Positions 1 through 7,045 of a DNA stretch of 16,612 bases are shown here, piece by piece. Numbering within the stretch: position 1 is the stretch's first letter; each line of letters begins with the position of its first letter. This DNA comes from Candidatus Poseidoniia archaeon. Its GTDB lineage: Archaea; Thermoplasmatota; Poseidoniia; MGIII; CG-Epi1. The position numbers and the translations under genes were made by a program. The stretch lies in assembly GCA_029941645.1 (NCBI GenBank), contig JAPYSZ010000011.1, positions 1 to 16,612 on the forward strand. The letters run 5' to 3'. The notes beneath the pieces are model-generated. The model was not told the origin of the DNA, did not search any database, and saw only the letters and a list, made by a program, of their open reading frames with translations.

Positions 1-24
1 TTGAGGACTTAATAATTTACGGTC

Positions 25-37
25 AATAAAGATTAAG
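25..37 (+). promoter_or_regulatory. TATA-like element of the DUF357 gene
   Basis: An AT-rich stretch (AATAAAGATTAAG) is centred about 25 nt before the ATG at 58. That is the distance expected when an archaeal TATA box drives a leaderless mRNA. No Shine-Dalgarno sequence precedes the ATG. Visual call only. Confidence 0.4.
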
Positions 38-57
38 ACCACAATCTTTCACCGACC

Positions 58-354
58 ATGACTGAATTTTCAGTAACAAGCGAAAGAATTGACAAATATT
101 TGGGTTTAACGGCCAAAGCTTTGGAAAAAGTATCCATTATTGCAGAACCAGGAACAGAGGATCATACTAAAGCTGAAGATATACTGGGAATGGTCAATGC
201 ATATTATTCCGATGCAAAATATTTCTTAGATGATGGGCGTGGTGATGATGCCTTTGCAGCTATCAATTATGCACACGGATGGATTGATTGTGGAGTAAGA
301 TTAGGTTACCTTGATGGAAAAGGGGACTGGAAATTATTCACATTAAGTAGCTAA
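58..354 (+). CDS. DUF357 family protein
   Basis: A 98-residue protein that matches by eye the small archaeal DUF357 family, which has no established biochemical function. The family pattern is visible: an N-terminal 'ERIDKYLGLTAKALEKV' helix, a middle segment AYYSDAKYFLDDG, and the signature FAAINYAHGWIDCGVRLGYLD near the C-terminus, here with the usual ending in LFT. It appears all-helical and soluble, with no signal peptide or membrane segment, and is full length for the family. The ATG at 58 is preceded by a TATA-like element at leaderless distance. Its stop codon interlocks with that of the convergent winged-helix gene (4-nt overlap at 351-354), so no terminator space exists between them. 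The family assignment is fairly sure; the function is unknown. Confidence 0.85.
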   Translation: MTEFSVTSERIDKYLGLTAKALEKVSIIAEPGTEDHTKAEDILGMVNAYYSDAKYFLDDGRGDDAFAAINYAHGWIDCGVRLGYLDGKGDWKLFTLSS

Positions 355-569
355 TTAGCGCCAATACGAATAGATCCGTCGCGATAATGTATGTGGATAT
401 TATTTCTCATGTATTCAGCAAGATTTGATAGTGAGTCATACACTTCATCTTCTTTCATTTTTAATGCTGTCGCAGCTTTCTTAGTAGACCAAGCCTTCTC
501 AACAAAATCATTAGCTTTTAGGTATTCATAGACTTTTTTGTCCGCTGAAGTAAGGTCACTAAGTCCCAT
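351..569 (-). CDS. Small winged-helix-like protein
   Basis: A 72-residue protein not assigned to a named family. Residues 6-20 (LTSADKKVYEYLKAN) and 28-54 form a plausible helix and helix-turn-helix: STKKAATALKMKEDEVYDSL reads like a turn followed by a recognition helix. The end (residues 57-71, IHIHYRDGSIRIGAN) looks like a beta wing. This is the layout of a minimal winged-helix domain, so DNA or RNA binding is inferred. It is the last gene of the minus-strand gatD-aminopeptidase-topoisomerase IB series, 34 nt after the topoisomerase. The perfect palindrome GTTTAAAC at 592-599 sits about 26 nt before its ATG and could be its own leaderless promoter. The gene ends in a 4-nt stop-stop overlap with the DUF357 gene. 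Confidence 0.65.
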   Translation of the reverse strand: MGLSDLTSADKKVYEYLKANDFVEKAWSTKKAATALKMKEDEVYDSLSNLAEYMRNNIHIHYRDGSIRIGAN

Positions 570-591
570 TATTACGCTATATACTTAGGGT

Positions 592-599
592 GTTTAAAC
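592..599 (-). promoter_or_regulatory. TATA-like element of the winged-helix gene
   Basis: The palindrome GTTTAAAC lies between the topoisomerase IB stop and the winged-helix ATG, centred about 26 nt before the start at 569. This spacing fits an independent leaderless transcript even though the gene lies downstream in an apparent operon. Confidence 0.35.
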
Positions 600-603
600 T
601 TAC

Positions 604-1725
604 CTATTTTTCTAAATACCTGATAACATGACTTTCATTTTCTGTAAGAGGATACATTTGTTCCCCTAAAGTTTCTTTCCACAATCTGAAAAAAGAACCT
701 CTCATATAATCAGTTAAGAATCTAGGGTGAATATAGGATCCTCTACAAACAGCAGGTGTATTTCCTAATTTAATAGAAACTTCTTTTATCATTATAGTTA
801 CGTTTTTCTTTCGCTGTGTTTTGTTATCTTTCTTTCTGAATTTAGCAATTGATTTAGCTGCAAGTTTGGTTCCTCCCCAGGTTCTAAAATCTTTAGCTGT
901 AAATTTCCCTCCAGATATATCTTGAATATATTCATTCACATGATATGCCTTCACATCTTGTTCATTTCCATTTTCATCATAAAATAAAAATAAATCATCT
1001 TTATTTCCTTTTTTGGCATCTTTACACATCATTACGAGAGCCGGTAAATCGGGTATTTCTTCGTCATTAATTTCTATTTCATGTTTTTTGTTACTTTTTC
1101 CAATAAATGTAAACTTACCTCCCACTTGAGAGTCATACCATTTGTCATCATCATCAGTTATCTCAGTAGGCTCAAAATCCATGTGTTCATCTTGCATTGT
1201 TGATAAACCATACGTGGCCTTTTCTTTGTCATCTCTTGAAGTCTCATTTCCTATTCTGATAAATGTTGTATCTAATAATCTAACAATGAGTGCCATCACT
1301 CTTTCATAAGGTAAATCCTTCTGTTTCTTGTTGCCTTCATTGGCTAGATCTTCAAAATATTTTGATCTAATTTTTGGTAAAGTCCTTCCAAATGAGGGCA
1401 TTTTATCGAATTTTGCTTCACTTCTAAGTTGAGTCCATATGCTATGGTAGATGTATTGTGTTTTTTTCTTTGCATCGATACCTGTAGCTTGTAAATGGCC
1501 ATTTTTCTCTTCACATATCCAAATATCCGTCCATGCGGGAGGAATCCTCATTTCCTCTATTCTTTTTAATATTCTTTTTCCTTTCAATGGTTTTCCATTG
1601 GTATCTAGAAAAATATGCACCTCTTCTTTTATTTGACGAGTATATCCCGGTTCTGAATTATTTGAATAATACAGACCAGCCTTCTCAGCACTAGCGATTG
1701 CATTATCTTTGTCGTCCTCGTTCAT
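604..1725 (-). CDS. DNA topoisomerase IB, bacterial/poxvirus type
   Basis: A 373-residue type IB topoisomerase, which relaxes supercoils through a 3'-phosphotyrosyl intermediate without ATP. The N-terminal domain shows the family run IPPAWTDIWIC (61-71) and GHLQATGIDAKKKTQYIYH (76-94). The catalytic domain has R157 in IRIGNE, K210 in FIGKS, R281 in KDFRTWGGT, and N322 with nucleophile Y331 in GNTPAVCRGSYIHP. Asn in place of the vaccinia His is the state I recall for Deinococcus and other bacterial enzymes, so this is not the larger eukaryote-like TopIB known from Thaumarchaeota. An acidic insert (191-199) is present. The ATG lies 1 nt after the aminopeptidase stop, suggesting co-transcription; no clear Shine-Dalgarno is seen. 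All catalytic residues are intact, so activity is likely. Gain from Bacteria is inferred. Confidence 0.95.
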   Translation of the reverse strand: MNEDDKDNAIASAEKAGLYYSNNSEPGYTRQIKEEVHIFLDTNGKPLKGKRILKRIEEMRIPPAWTDIWICEEKNGHLQATGIDAKKKTQYIYHSIWTQLRSEAKFDKMPSFGRTLPKIRSKYFEDLANEGNKKQKDLPYERVMALIVRLLDTTFIRIGNETSRDDKEKATYGLSTMQDEHMDFEPTEITDDDDKWYDSQVGGKFTFIGKSNKKHEIEINDEEIPDLPALVMMCKDAKKGNKDDLFLFYDENGNEQDVKAYHVNEYIQDISGGKFTAKDFRTWGGTKLAAKSIAKFRKKDNKTQRKKNVTIMIKEVSIKLGNTPAVCRGSYIHPRFLTDYMRGSFFRLWKETLGEQMYPLTENESHVIRYLEK

Positions 1726-1726
1726 A

Positions 1727-2842
1727 TTATATCAAATTTTCTTGATTAAGCCCTTTTAGTTCTGGTAAAATGAATTCTCCATCTTTTCTAATTAGAACAT
1801 CATCAAACCAAATTTCTCCGCCTCCATAATCCGGTCTTTGAATTAGTACCATATCCCAATGCACGTCTGATTTATTTCCATTATCTGCAATATCATAAGC
1901 ATTCCCAGGAGTAAAATGAAAACTTCCAGCTATTTTTTCATCGAATAAAATATCTTTCATCGGTTCAGTGATATAGGGATTAAATGCAATAGCGAATTCA
2001 CCAATATATCTTGCACCTTCATCGGAATCTAAAATGGAATTTATTTTTTCATCATCACTTCCTGTAGCCTTTACAACTTTACCTTTTTCAAATTCTAATC
2101 TGATATTATTGAATACCGTACCGTGGTAGAGGGTTTCAGCATTAAATTGGATATATCCTTCCACTGAATTTTTAACTGGTGCTGTAAAACATTCACCATC
2201 AGGAATATTACGTTCACCAGCACATCTTATTGCCGGTATTCCTTTAATTGAGAATTTCAAATCAGTTCCTGGTCCTTTTATGTGAACTTTCTCCGTATCT
2301 GTCATTAATTTTTCTAAAGGCTTTATGGCATCATCCATTTTCTTATAATCTAGACAGCAAACATCGAAATAGAACTTTTCAAAAGCTTCAGTAGACATAT
2401 TTGCTTGTTGAGCCATAGATGGAGTGGGCCACCTTAGCACAACCCATTTTGTGTTTGCCACTCTTTCTTGGAAATGTACTTTTTGTAATAATTGTGATTG
2501 ATAAACGGCCATTTTTTCGGAATCAACATCAGACATTTCTGAGATGTTCAAGCTACCTCTTAATCCAATGTATGCATCCATTTTTTCCATTCTAAATTTT
2601 TCTACATCCCCAATGAGCCCCATGTGATCATCGCTTGTATCTGAGATCAATTCTTTGATAATTAAGTTATTCTTCCAAGTAACAAAAGGTTCTCCACCAG
2701 CTTTTCTTGCAGCACGTATGGTTGCAATTACCATTTCTTGAGGAATATCAAAGGCCTCAATCAGTACTTTTTCACCTTTCTCTAAAGCGCATGAATGGTT
2801 GATAAGCACGTCTGCTAATTTTTCCAATTGTGGATTAATCAT
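1727..2842 (-). CDS. M29 family metallo-aminopeptidase
   Basis: A 371-residue protein of the M29 leucyl aminopeptidase family (AmpS/AmpT/PepS type). These cytosolic enzymes remove N-terminal residues using two divalent metal ions. The N-terminal domain opens with the typical NPQLEKLADVLINHSCALEKGEKVLIE. The predicted metal ligands are all present: E217 (IPDGECFTAP), E282 (YIGEFAI), H309 (GSFHFTPGNAY, with Y316 as the usual catalytic tyrosine), H328 and D330 (SDVHWDM). Length is slightly below the roughly 410 residues of thermophilic homologues. It lies 35 nt after gatD and 1 nt before topoisomerase IB on the same strand. A weak AT element in the symmetrical CTCTAAAGAG (2862-2871) is about 25 nt before its ATG and may be a secondary promoter. 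A role in peptide turnover is inferred. Confidence 0.93.
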   Translation of the reverse strand: MINPQLEKLADVLINHSCALEKGEKVLIEAFDIPQEMVIATIRAARKAGGEPFVTWKNNLIIKELISDTSDDHMGLIGDVEKFRMEKMDAYIGLRGSLNISEMSDVDSEKMAVYQSQLLQKVHFQERVANTKWVVLRWPTPSMAQQANMSTEAFEKFYFDVCCLDYKKMDDAIKPLEKLMTDTEKVHIKGPGTDLKFSIKGIPAIRCAGERNIPDGECFTAPVKNSVEGYIQFNAETLYHGTVFNNIRLEFEKGKVVKATGSDDEKINSILDSDEGARYIGEFAIAFNPYITEPMKDILFDEKIAGSFHFTPGNAYDIADNGNKSDVHWDMVLIQRPDYGGGEIWFDDVLIRKDGEFILPELKGLNQENLI

Positions 2843-2861
2843 AGGTCAACAATGAACTGTG

Positions 2862-2871
2862 CTCTAAAGAG
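2862..2871 (-). promoter_or_regulatory. Possible internal promoter before the aminopeptidase
   Basis: The near-palindrome CTCTAAAGAG is in the 35-nt gap between gatD and the aminopeptidase, centred about 25 nt before the ATG at 2842. The spacing matches other leaderless promoters in the window, but the AT core is short, so this is weak. Confidence 0.25.
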
Positions 2872-2877
2872 ATTTCC

Positions 2878-4143
2878 TTAATCTAGTTTTCTAGAATTTG
2901 ATATTTCGCCTACTAAATTCTTCCCCATCATTTCATTTATTTTGTCTGGATGGTGTTTGGATAGCCACATCATTTTTACAAGGGCAGTTTCAGGTAACAT
3001 GTCATAAGTTTCTACTACTCCATTTTCTAGTAATTGTCTTCCATTTCTATAAACATTCAGATTAGTTGACCCTGAAAGGCATTGGCTGGACATAGCTATT
3101 GGGATATCCTTTGTTGCTTTACCAATAACGTCCAATAATTCAGAATTTATGTGCCCTAATCCTGTTCCAGCAATTACGACACCATTTTTTCCATTTACAA
3201 TATTCTCCCAATCCTCAATACTCAATCCAGGATGCGACCAAACCATTCCAATATTATCGTCAAAACCAGCTTTTATTGTAGTTTTTTCTGAAGTTGATTT
3301 GTATTTTCTTTTCCATTCTATTTTATCACTTACAATTCCTATAGGTCCTTCATTTGGTGAGGAAAATGCATTTCTCATAGAACTATGTGTTTTTCTAGTA
3401 CGATTACCTCTCCATATTGCAACATTTCGATCATCAGTAGTTTCGTGCATAGCTATACAGATTTCACCTAAATCACTCATAGCGGTTTTAGTAGCACCAA
3501 CTAAGTTCAAGTGTGCGTCACTAGAAGGTCTATCTGGGCTACGCTGTGCACCCGTAAATACAACCGGATTTGATATTTCAGGAAGTTGGAATGCAAGAGC
3601 TGCAGCAGAATAGGCCATAGTATCAGTCCCATGTCCTATTACAATTCCATGATTACTTTTATCATGTATTTCTTTTACTTTAACAGCCATATCCTCCCAA
3701 TGTTTAGGCTTCATATCCTCGGACGCCAAAGAAAACAGTGGTTCAGCATTGATGTTAGCAATATCATCTAAAGCCTTAACAGAATTCACTAGTTGTTCGG
3801 CTGTGATTGCAGGACTTACAGCACCAGTCTTGTAATCAATAAATGATGCAATAGTCCCTCCAGTTCCTAGAATTGTAATGTTTTGGAGGTCTTTATTTTT
3901 CTTTTTGGCTTCCACTATAGTCTTTTTGGGTTTTGCTTTAGAAAGAATAGACAGTTTAGCTCCTTTCGTTGACACGCCAATATTATATCCATTGTCTAAT
4001 TTTAGAATAATGATATTTTCTTTAGAAAAGTTGTGTTTAGGTAGTATTAATCCTTCATAAGTTATAGATTCAGTTTCTATTTTAACTCTATCATGGACTT
4101 CAGCTCCATTGTTGCTAATGAACTTTTCTGCCGACATAGGCAT
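2878..4143 (-). CDS. gatD: Glu-tRNA(Gln) amidotransferase subunit D
   Basis: A 421-residue GatD, the glutaminase subunit of the archaeal GatDE enzyme. GatD releases ammonia from Gln for GatE, which converts Glu-tRNA(Gln) to Gln-tRNA(Gln). Residues about 1-85 form the GatD-specific N-terminal domain with a charged linker (KAKPKKTIVEAKKKNK). From about residue 88 is an L-asparaginase-type domain: nucleophile T97 in ILGTGGTIAS, T173 and D174 in GHGTDTMAYSA, and K251 in RTRKTHSS, matching the T-T-D-K set known for the family. FTGAQRSPDRPSSDAHLNL is also typical. Length matches archaeal GatD (about 435). The partner gatE is not in this window, so it is unlinked or lies elsewhere. The start is at 4143 (MPMSAEKF) or at the second Met (4137). 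The promoter is shared with the divergent HEAT-repeat gene. Confidence 0.96.
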   Translation of the reverse strand: MPMSAEKFISNNGAEVHDRVKIETESITYEGLILPKHNFSKENIIILKLDNGYNIGVSTKGAKLSILSKAKPKKTIVEAKKKNKDLQNITILGTGGTIASFIDYKTGAVSPAITAEQLVNSVKALDDIANINAEPLFSLASEDMKPKHWEDMAVKVKEIHDKSNHGIVIGHGTDTMAYSAAALAFQLPEISNPVVFTGAQRSPDRPSSDAHLNLVGATKTAMSDLGEICIAMHETTDDRNVAIWRGNRTRKTHSSMRNAFSSPNEGPIGIVSDKIEWKRKYKSTSEKTTIKAGFDDNIGMVWSHPGLSIEDWENIVNGKNGVVIAGTGLGHINSELLDVIGKATKDIPIAMSSQCLSGSTNLNVYRNGRQLLENGVVETYDMLPETALVKMMWLSKHHPDKINEMMGKNLVGEISNSRKLD

Positions 4144-4163
4144 ATGCCTTCATTCAAGCGAGG

Positions 4164-4176
4164 TTTATTACTATAC
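4164..4176. promoter_or_regulatory. Shared bidirectional TATA-like element, gatD / HEAT gene
   Basis: The only AT-rich stretch in the 44-nt gap (TTTATTACTATAC) lies about 27 nt from the gatD ATG (4143). It also lies about 21-27 nt from the HEAT-repeat GTG codons (4188 or 4194). Each strand can be read as a TATA box (TTTATTA forward, TATAGTAA reverse), suggesting one element for two leaderless transcripts. Confidence 0.45.
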
Positions 4177-4187
4177 AGCCCCTATGC

Positions 4188-5246
4188 GTGAGAGTGGGTT
4201 TACTAGACAGATTCAAAAATTTGAAGGAAGCAGCCCAAGAGTGGAGTGAAGGCTCAAGTATAGCTTCTTTAGATAGAAAAATAGAAAATAATCTAGTAGC
4301 AATGGAGAGCGGTTCTGAAATAGAACGTACTGCCGCTGTCAAAGCACTTACAATTCAGGCTCAAACAGATGATAAATGGACTGATCCAATAATAAATTCA
4401 TTCATTAGAGTATTATCCAAGCAACCCAGTTCTACTCAAGAAGCAATAATTGATGGATTGATGGCACTGAGAAAATCAAAACCATCTCGAGACAAAGATA
4501 TTTTTGGTGCAATACAAGAAACATTCGATAGTCCTCATCCATCGGTTCGAAGTAAAACGGTCGAGATTTGGACTCGTTTTTCTCTTAAATCTGATGCTAA
4601 GAAAAGTGACACAATAGCAGACTTATTTGAAATCCTAAGCGATGAGGATAAGGATGTGAGATATCAAACACAAGAATCGTTAGTAAAAATCTTGAATACA
4701 GTTCCTAAAGCTGCGCTACCGGAATTAAAAAAAGCATTGGGGGATGATGATTGGCGTGTTGTCTATCATTCTATAGTAATTCTAACTGGGTTTGCTAAAA
4801 AGTATCCAGCCCCTTCTGTTGCTTTAGCACCTGAGGTTATTGAAGCCTTTAATTCTGGAGAGCGTTTGAAGGAAAGAGCAGCCGATTGTATAGGTATGTT
4901 AGGTCTTGCGAATCCAGAGGCAATGAAACCAGCTGTTCCAGGTTTGATCAAAGGTCTTGAAAGTAAATCCTCCGAATTGAGGAAAGCTTCAGCTACTGCT
5001 CTTGGAAGAATAGGGAGTAAGAATGGAATGGTTGTTTTTCATGCCGTACCTAAGTTAGCCAAGGCTCTAAAGAATGAAGATTGGTACGTTCACACAGAGG
5101 TCGTTAAAGCCTTAGGTTACATAGGCTCGAATAAACCTACTTTAGTTAAACCATATTTAGCATTAATAGAGAATAAAACAAAAACTGGAGCCGATCACAA
5201 GATTTGTGACGCAGCTAAATGGGCTCTTAAGAAGGCTGGAGGGTAA
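4188..5246 (+). CDS. HEAT-repeat protein
   Basis: A protein of about 350 residues built mainly of paired helices of HEAT/ARM type. Repeats are visible as DPIINSFIRVLSKQPSSTQEAIIDGLMAL, HPSVRSKTVEIWTRFS, DKDVRYQTQESLVKIL, DDWRVVYHSIVIL, LKERAADCIGMLGLANPE, SELRKASATALGRIG and DWYVHTEVVKALGYIG. HEAT solenoids usually act as protein-binding scaffolds; no catalytic motif is visible. The start is a GTG: 4188 (MRVGLLDRF) or 4194 (MGLLDRFKNL). The second reads more naturally and lies at leaderless distance from the TATA-like element at 4164. It is the first gene of a four-gene operon, its stop 1 nt before the rlmE ATG, so a role near ribosome or tRNA/EF-2 modification is a contextual guess. It lacks the His-Glu motifs of deoxyhypusine hydroxylase. 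Confidence 0.85.
   Translation: MRVGLLDRFKNLKEAAQEWSEGSSIASLDRKIENNLVAMESGSEIERTAAVKALTIQAQTDDKWTDPIINSFIRVLSKQPSSTQEAIIDGLMALRKSKPSRDKDIFGAIQETFDSPHPSVRSKTVEIWTRFSLKSDAKKSDTIADLFEILSDEDKDVRYQTQESLVKILNTVPKAALPELKKALGDDDWRVVYHSIVILTGFAKKYPAPSVALAPEVIEAFNSGERLKERAADCIGMLGLANPEAMKPAVPGLIKGLESKSSELRKASATALGRIGSKNGMVVFHAVPKLAKALKNEDWYVHTEVVKALGYIGSNKPTLVKPYLALIENKTKTGADHKICDAAKWALKKAGG
5238..5243 (+). promoter_or_regulatory. Shine-Dalgarno site of rlmE
   Basis: GGAGGG ends 4 nt before the ATG at 5248. It is one of the few clear ribosome-binding sites in the window, and it decides the rlmE start in favour of 5248 over an upstream in-frame start at 5206 inside the HEAT gene. It sits within the last codons of the HEAT gene, as expected for an internal operon gene. 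Confidence 0.7.
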
Positions 5247-5247
5247 A

Positions 5248-5838
5248 ATGCCAGGACAAGGTCGCCAAGGCCGCAGTGATGCATTTCAAAGAAAAGCACG
5301 TAGAGAAGGTTATCGTGCTCGTTCAGCCTACAAACTTATGGATATACACAAAAAAAGCAATATTTTCAAGGAAGGTTCAATAGTCTTAGATTTAGGTGCA
5401 GCTCCAGGAGGGTGGTCTCAAGTTGCTCTAGAATTTATTGGGGAAGAAGGAAAATTAGTTGGAGTTGATTTACAACACATACTACCGTTAAAAGGAGCGC
5501 AATTTATTCAAGGAGATCTTCGTGAGGTTGAAATAAGACGTCAATTAGAAGAATTCGCTCCCAAAGCTGATGCAGTAATATCTGATATGAGTCCTAATCT
5601 ATCTGGCAATTATTCTGTAGATCAAGCACGTTCAGTGGAATTATCATCGTTAGCTTTAGAGATAGCTGCTGAAAGGAAAGCCAAATTTTTCGTTTGCAAA
5701 GTTTTTGAAGGTTCAGATTTCCAAGAATTTCGTAAGGAAGTTATCGATGAATTTGGTTCAGTTCGCACTTTATCTCCTGAGGCGTCCCGTAAACAGTCAA
5801 GTGAAGTTTACCTGATTGCTAAAAGGAAATATAGATGA
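5248..5838 (+). CDS. rlmE: 23S rRNA (uridine-2'-O)-methyltransferase RlmE/FtsJ
   Basis: A 196-residue SAM-dependent 2'-O-methyltransferase of the RrmJ/FtsJ family, which methylates the ribose of a conserved A-loop uridine (E. coli U2552) in large-subunit rRNA. From the ATG at 5248 the catalytic K-D-K-E tetrad is K29 (RSAYKLMDI), D113 (VISDMSPN), K151 (FVCKVFEG) and E186 (KQSSEVYLIAK). The SAM-binding motif is VLDLGAAPGGWSQVA (46-60), with VGVD (71-74) as the acidic motif. Length equals the E. coli enzyme without extensions; many archaeal homologues carry a C-terminal TRAM domain, which is missing here. The start is chosen from GGAGGG 4 nt upstream and from family length. The stop overlaps the dph6 ATG by 4 nt (ATGA), so translation of the two is probably coupled. 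Confidence 0.95.
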   Translation: MPGQGRQGRSDAFQRKARREGYRARSAYKLMDIHKKSNIFKEGSIVLDLGAAPGGWSQVALEFIGEEGKLVGVDLQHILPLKGAQFIQGDLREVEIRRQLEEFAPKADAVISDMSPNLSGNYSVDQARSVELSSLALEIAAERKAKFFVCKVFEGSDFQEFRKEVIDEFGSVRTLSPEASRKQSSEVYLIAKRKYR

Positions 5839-6509
5839 AATTAGCGGTTTTGTTTTCAGGAGGTAAGGATTCCTATCTAGCCCTCCAATATGCTTCAGTG
5901 GACCATAAAATTTCTTGTCTTTTAACCTTAGAATCTGAAAAAGAAGATAGTTGGATGTTTCATACACCAGCTATTGAATGGACTAAACTTCAAGCTAAAG
6001 CTATGGAAATTGACCATTTAATATCAAAAACAAGCGGTGTTAAAGAGGAGGAATTAGATGATCTTGGTTCTATTATTGAGTTAGCCATTTCAAAATATTC
6101 AATTGAGGGTATTGTTACAGGTGCATTAGCATCAGTTTACCAATCTACACGAATTCAAAAAATTTGTAATGATTTAGGTCTCTGGTGTTTTAATCCATTA
6201 TGGCAGATGCCACAAAAACAACTTCTTCAAGAATTATTGTCTAATAAGGTCGAGTCGATTATAACGGGCATTGCGGCAGAGCCATTCGATGATACATGGT
6301 TGGGGCGTTGTATTGATTCAGAATGTGTAGATGATTTGATGTCTTTAGAATCAAGATACAGAATAAATCCTGCTGGAGAAGGTGGAGAGATTGAATCATT
6401 TGTATTAAACGCCCCACTATTTCATAAATCAGTAAGAATAATAGAGTCAAAGAAGTATTATTCAAATTTTTCAGGCAGATTAGAAATTAAGAAGGCACTT
6501 TTGATATGA
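5835..6509 (+). CDS. dph6: Diphthine-ammonia ligase (Dph6 type)
   Basis: A 224-residue ATP-pyrophosphatase of the Dph6/DUF71 family, which amidates diphthine to diphthamide on the modified histidine of elongation factor 2 using ATP and ammonia. The N-terminus has the PP-loop FSGGKDSYLALQYA (7-20). Later family blocks are VTGALASVYQSTRIQKIC, GLWCFNPLWQ, IITGIAAEPFDDTWLGR and the C-terminal NPAGEGGEIESFVLNAPLF, which is characteristic. Length matches archaeal members (about 220-230); the RidA-like domains fused in yeast are absent. It overlaps rlmE by 4 nt upstream and the glutamine amidotransferase by 4 nt downstream, in one operon. The tight link to a class I glutaminase is unusual because Dph6 is described as using free ammonium. 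No other diphthamide gene is in the window. Confidence 0.92.
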   Translation: MKLAVLFSGGKDSYLALQYASVDHKISCLLTLESEKEDSWMFHTPAIEWTKLQAKAMEIDHLISKTSGVKEEELDDLGSIIELAISKYSIEGIVTGALASVYQSTRIQKICNDLGLWCFNPLWQMPQKQLLQELLSNKVESIITGIAAEPFDDTWLGRCIDSECVDDLMSLESRYRINPAGEGGEIESFVLNAPLFHKSVRIIESKKYYSNFSGRLEIKKALLI

Positions 6510-7045
6510 CAATTCTCATTATTTCTACTTGCAGCGTGAAATTAAGTGAAAGGGAGTTTGTTACCCCTATCTCTAAGATAGTTGGGGCTGCCAATCAGAA
6601 AATATTACATTATACAGAGTGCACAGAACAAAATATATCCGAATTTGAGAAGATTTTAATTTGTGGAACATCACTTCAAGATAATTCATATCAGAAAGAT
6701 ATAGATAAGTTTAAGATAATTTTAACTAATTTCGAAAAGCCAATTCTTGGAATTTGTTCAGGAATGCAGATTGTTTGTACTATTTTTGGAGATCAAATCA
6801 TTAAAAATTTAGAGATTGGAATGGTTGATATTGAAACATTAGAAAAAAACAGTCTATGTAAAGGAAAATTCCAAGCATATAGTATTCATAATAATTCAGT
6901 AGGCAATTTAGTATATTTTACAATATTAGCACAAAGCGAAACTAGTATTCAAGTAATTAAACACAAAACCAAGGATATATTCGGTGTGTCATTTCATCCT
7001 GAAGTTAGGAATGAGAGTATTATTGAAAATTTCTTATCAATTTAA
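6506..7045 (+). CDS. Class I glutamine amidotransferase domain protein
   Basis: A stand-alone 179-residue class I (triad) glutamine amidotransferase domain, which would hydrolyse Gln to Glu and ammonia. The nucleophile elbow is KPILGICSGMQIV with C84; the rest of the triad is H164 and E166 in GVSFHPEV. The second half (AQSETSIQVIKHKTKDIFGV) resembles the glutaminase part of GMP synthase. The N-terminal half (ILIISTCSVKLSEREFVTPI) does not, and the usual SGGP oxyanion loop is replaced by ICGTSLQ (52-58). It is therefore probably not GuaA but a separate small archaeal family. It is the last gene of the HEAT-rlmE-dph6 operon, overlapping dph6 by 4 nt, which makes Dph6 a candidate acceptor of its ammonia (inference). 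It ends in a 4-nt stop overlap with the convergent coiled-coil gene. Confidence 0.85.
   Translation: MTILIISTCSVKLSEREFVTPISKIVGAANQKILHYTECTEQNISEFEKILICGTSLQDNSYQKDIDKFKIILTNFEKPILGICSGMQIVCTIFGDQIIKNLEIGMVDIETLEKNSLCKGKFQAYSIHNNSVGNLVYFTILAQSETSIQVIKHKTKDIFGVSFHPEVRNESIIENFLSI

Noticed and set aside
3149..3613. Open frame of 154 codons on the plus strand within gatD
   Set aside because: It lies wholly antisense to a well-conserved gatD and shows no protein family features; it is a by-product of gatD codon use.
4188..5246. HEAT-repeat protein as archaeal deoxyhypusine hydroxylase, suggested by its closeness to dph6
   Set aside because: Deoxyhypusine hydroxylase needs paired His-Glu motifs in its repeats for iron binding; none is present here.
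5206..5247. Longer rlmE start inside the HEAT gene
   Set aside because: The extra 14 residues are encoded by HEAT-gene sequence in another frame, while GGAGGG sits correctly before the ATG at 5248 and gives the family's length.
6506..7045. Glutamine amidotransferase as GMP synthase subunit A
   Set aside because: Only the C-terminal half resembles GuaA; the N-terminal start and the SGGP oxyanion loop differ, and no GMP synthase ATPase subunit is adjacent.
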